From assembly GCA_019314105.1 (NCBI GenBank), contig JAFCZY010000065.1, positions 1-7,991 of the forward strand: DNA of 7,991 nt, in the 5' to 3' direction. The number at the start of each line of letters is the position of its first letter. Position 1 is the stretch's first letter. The position numbers and the translations under genes were made by a program. Under the pieces are notes generated by a model. The model did not search any database, was not told the origin of the DNA, and saw nothing but the letters and a program-made list of their open reading frames with translations. This document shows positions 6,023-7,991 of the stretch, piece by piece. Source of the DNA: Deltaproteobacteria bacterium. GTDB taxonomy: Bacteria > Desulfobacterota > Desulfobacteria > Desulfobacterales > Desulfobacteraceae.

Positions 6023-6904
6023 TTAACTATTTTTTTTACCGGGAATAAGAAGGCAGGGGAAGGCAGATTTGTCGGCAATATTTTTTGAAATGGACCCCAC
6101 CCATCGTTCTAAAATAGCAGCCTTGTCACTGGAACCCAAAATAATCATACTGGCTTGATATTCTTTCGCTGCTTTTTCAATCTCTTTTTGGGGGTCACCT
6201 GCATACACATGGGGTCGGGCATTGATCCCCATACTTTCAAATTCATCACAAAGCGCATCCAGTCGTTTCCTTTCAGCTTTTCTAACTTTCTGGACATCAT
6301 GGGCACTCGGACTTTTTAAGGTGCTCTCCTTTACCACATGCATGATATGGAGTTCACCTATGACATTTTTAAATCCTTTGATATATTCAACCATCTTTTT
6401 CCCGGTATCTGACCAATTGGTTGCAAGTAACGGCCGCTCAAACAATTTTTCAGGAACAATATTGTCTTCCCTCATATGCTTGAAAACCAAAACCGGCACT
6501 TCTGTCCGCCGTATCAGTTCACTGACATCAGAACCGGCATAAAGCTGTTTCATCGCTCCTTTATGGGAATGGCCAATCACAATCAGATCCGGGGATTCTC
6601 TTTTAACAACTTTCAGAATTTCAGGAATGAGGGTGGAGACCTCTATATATGCACCCACTTCCATGCCCATTTCAAATAAATTTTCAGCCCAGTCAATAAA
6701 CCGGATATTTGCGGTTTCTTTTAACTTAACTTCTTCTTCCTTAAGGTACCCGCTCCCCCTTTTCATGGCAACTTTTTCTCTTTCAATTACATTTAAAAAA
6801 ATGACATGTTCCAGTGCCGCATTTCTGAGGGCCAATAAAGAGTTGAGTGCATCATAACAAAGGTCTTCAAATTTTGTTACAAAAAGTAATTTTCTTATTT
6901 CCAT
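6023..6904 (-). CDS. Tandem-domain universal stress protein (UspA family)
   Basis: From the ATG at 6904 the protein has 293 residues and two UspA domains in tandem, about 5-142 and 155-289. Domain 1 ends with VIGHSHKGAMKQLYAGSDV and the strand VPVLVFK; domain 2 ends with ILGSSDKAAILERWVGSIS and FPCLLIP. These correspond to the G-x-x-G-x(9)-G-S nucleotide-binding motif. The second Gly of the motif is His in domain 1 and Asp in domain 2, while the final Gly-Ser is kept in both, so ATP binding is uncertain. It is probably cytoplasmic. A start at 6928 would add 8 residues but has no ribosome site; the ATG at 6904 has GGAG 5 nt upstream. It follows the response regulator closely and probably shares its transcript. 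Two-domain Usps often occur beside transporters and signalling genes; the ligand here is unknown. Confidence 0.92.
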   Translation of the reverse strand: MEIRKLLFVTKFEDLCYDALNSLLALRNAALEHVIFLNVIEREKVAMKRGSGYLKEEEVKLKETANIRFIDWAENLFEMGMEVGAYIEVSTLIPEILKVVKRESPDLIVIGHSHKGAMKQLYAGSDVSELIRRTEVPVLVFKHMREDNIVPEKLFERPLLATNWSDTGKKMVEYIKGFKNVIGELHIMHVVKESTLKSPSAHDVQKVRKAERKRLDALCDEFESMGINARPHVYAGDPQKEIEKAAKEYQASMIILGSSDKAAILERWVGSISKNIADKSAFPCLLIPGKKNS

Positions 6905-6909
6905 AGTTT

Positions 6910-6913
6910 CTCC
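6910..6913 (-). promoter_or_regulatory. Ribosome binding site favouring the internal start of the stress-protein gene
   Basis: GGAG on the minus strand, 5 nt before the ATG at 6904. The alternative ATG at 6928 is preceded by CTGGGTTAATCAATAG, which contains no good Shine-Dalgarno sequence. Confidence 0.55.
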
Positions 6914-6935
6914 GATCTCAATATCCATCTATTGA

Positions 6936-7328
6936 TTAACCCAGTTTTTTCTTAATTGCTGCAACCAATTCTTCCGGTTCAACCGGTTTTTCCAGATAGA
7001 CATCCGGTTCAGGAACTTCTTCCCCATTAAATTCATCAAGTGCTTTTTGAGATTTCAAAAACGACCGAAGCGCAATCCCTGTAAACATGATAACAGGGAT
7101 CTGGTTAAGCGTCTCTTTTGTTTTCAACTTGCGATATAATCGAATCCCACTCCCTCTGGGCATCAGCACATCAAGAATCACCAAATCCGGTTTTTCTTTT
7201 TCGATCATTTCAAACCCTTCTATACCATCTTGAGCAACCAAAGGCATATACTGGTTTTCTTCCAGAACTGTGACAACAAATGACCTGACATCCGGATCAT
7301 CATCTACCACAAGAACCTTTTTACTCAT
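6936..7328 (-). CDS. Single-domain response regulator (CheY-like receiver) next to the histidine kinase
   Basis: A 130-residue stand-alone receiver domain. It has the acidic cluster Asp9-Asp11, phospho-acceptor Asp53 (VILDVLMPRGSG), Thr83 (IMFTG) and Lys114 before Pro (LEKP). Between Thr83 and Lys114 there are about 30 residues, longer than the roughly 20 usual in CheY, so the beta4-alpha4 to beta5 region carries an insertion rich in charged residues and ending in EEVPEPD. No output domain follows. The ATG has a perfect GGAGG about 7 nt upstream. It lies 27 bp after the histidine kinase stop, and the pair is most simply a sensor and its cognate receiver. Without an output domain it must signal through another protein, perhaps the second receiver at 5394-5864 or a phosphotransfer protein outside the window. 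Confidence 0.93.
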   Translation of the reverse strand: MSKKVLVVDDDPDVRSFVVTVLEENQYMPLVAQDGIEGFEMIEKEKPDLVILDVLMPRGSGIRLYRKLKTKETLNQIPVIMFTGIALRSFLKSQKALDEFNGEEVPEPDVYLEKPVEPEELVAAIKKKLG

Positions 7329-7355
7329 AATTCATCCTCCTTGGTCAGTATTATA

Positions 7356-7991
7356 TCAACCTTGATTCGCTTTTCCATCGGGCAGTTTAATCGTAAATGT
7401 ACTGCCTTTTCCAGGGCTGGTTTTTGTTTCAATGACACCCTTATGTTCTTCTATGAGCTTTGATGTAACAAGAAGTCCCAGGCCGGTTCCCTTTCCCCCT
7501 TTAGAACTGAACATGGGGTCAAATAGCTGCTTTTGGATATCTTCATCCATACCGCAGCCATTATCTTTCACATCAAAACAAAAATAATTATTTCGATCCC
7601 TGTATGTTTTTATCTCTATTATATGTTTTTTGGAAATATTTTCATCCTCAACACAGGCATCAATGGCGTTATTTATAAGATTCAGCAAAGAGCGATGAAT
7701 TGTTTGTGGATCAGCCATAATTTCACCAATGCTATTATCAATTTCTTTTAAAATAAAAATGTCTTTTGATTCTGCAGTATCTTTTACCAGTTCAATCACA
7801 TCATCAACAATATCATTGGGCAGACACAGTTCAAACGCTGGTTCTCTCTGCTTGGAATAGGTCAAAAGATCCTGGGTTAAATCCCCCACTCTTTTGATAT
7901 TTCTCTTTATGGTTTTCCAACCTGTTTTGAATTTCTCTGTATCATTTTTGGCAATTCCCACATCTACAACATAACTGCCGCCTTTAAGCCC
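7356..7991 (-). CDS. Sensor histidine kinase, C-terminal part (5' end cut by window edge)
   Basis: The last 211 residues of a histidine kinase; the frame is open to base 7991, so sensor region and phospho-acceptor histidine lie outside. Visible order: the end of a dimerisation/H-box region (1-50, GLKGGSYVVDVG through LTQDLLTYSKQREP), then the HATPase_c domain. That domain has N-box RSLLNLINNAIDAC (100-113, key Asn104 and Asn108), G1 box DNGCGM (143-148), F box FDPMFSSKGGKG (157-168) and G2 box GTGLGL (168-173), and ends in GSTFTIKLP. All ATP-binding boxes look intact. An apparent start at 7961 (GTG) is only an internal codon. The kinase should autophosphorylate and pass phosphate to the receiver encoded immediately downstream; the stimulus cannot be judged. 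No promoter for it is in the window. Confidence 0.93.
   Translation of the reverse strand, partial: GLKGGSYVVDVGIAKNDTEKFKTGWKTIKRNIKRVGDLTQDLLTYSKQREPAFELCLPNDIVDDVIELVKDTAESKDIFILKEIDNSIGEIMADPQTIHRSLLNLINNAIDACVEDENISKKHIIEIKTYRDRNNYFCFDVKDNGCGMDEDIQKQLFDPMFSSKGGKGTGLGLLVTSKLIEEHKGVIETKTSPGKGSTFTIKLPDGKANQG

Noticed and set aside
1..7991. CRISPR arrays, tRNA or rRNA genes, insertion sequences, prophage or defence genes
   Set aside because: I saw no regularly spaced repeats, RNA gene signatures, transposase motifs or terminal repeats; the window is almost wholly filled by the genes listed.

Overview
The window looks like a chromosomal segment from a moderately AT-rich, strictly respiratory or anaerobic Desulfobacterota-type bacterium (Desulfobacteraceae-like). 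This is an inference from three things: the Mrp/Mbh-type ion-transport gene order, the style of the signalling proteins, and overall protein resemblance; no rRNA or other taxonomic marker is present. Every gene I can support lies on the minus strand, so transcription runs from high to low coordinates. Coding density is very high, and the only sizeable non-coding gap is about 150 bp.

Right part (7991 to 6023), in order of transcription: the C-terminal half of a sensor histidine kinase cut by the window edge, a single-domain CheY-like response regulator, and a tandem-domain universal stress protein. Next comes an intergenic region (5865-6022). It holds a perfect 13-bp inverted repeat and, just downstream of it, a good sigma70-type promoter (TTGACT, 17 bp, TATATG) reading into a second single-domain response regulator (5864-5394).

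Left part (5347 to 1): a tightly packed operon for a multi-subunit Mrp-type monovalent cation/proton antiporter module: MrpE, MrpF, MrpG, MbhD (the piece that is the C-terminal part of MrpA elsewhere), an MbhE-MrpB fusion, MrpC, an MrpD-like subunit, and a second MrpD/NuoL-like antiporter subunit that runs off the left edge. Junctions are overlaps (ATGA, TTGA) or gaps of 2-46 bp, so co-transcription and translational coupling are likely. The order E-F-G-D-(E+B)-C-D matches the mbhA-mbhH order of the ion-translocating half of archaeal membrane-bound hydrogenase rather than the classical mrpABCDEFG order of Bacillus. The cluster could therefore be either a free antiporter or the membrane arm of a larger redox complex whose other genes would lie left of base 1.

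Together the genes suggest a membrane ion-translocating machine placed directly downstream of a sensor/receiver/stress-protein cassette. The regulatory link is inferred from position only. Three starts differ from a simple longest-ORF reading: MrpE and MbhE-MrpB most likely start at TTG codons behind strong Shine-Dalgarno sequences, and the stress protein and MrpG start internally. The most notable molecular point is that the first MrpD-like subunit lacks the TM12 lysine and a neighbouring histidine, both of which its adjacent paralogue retains.
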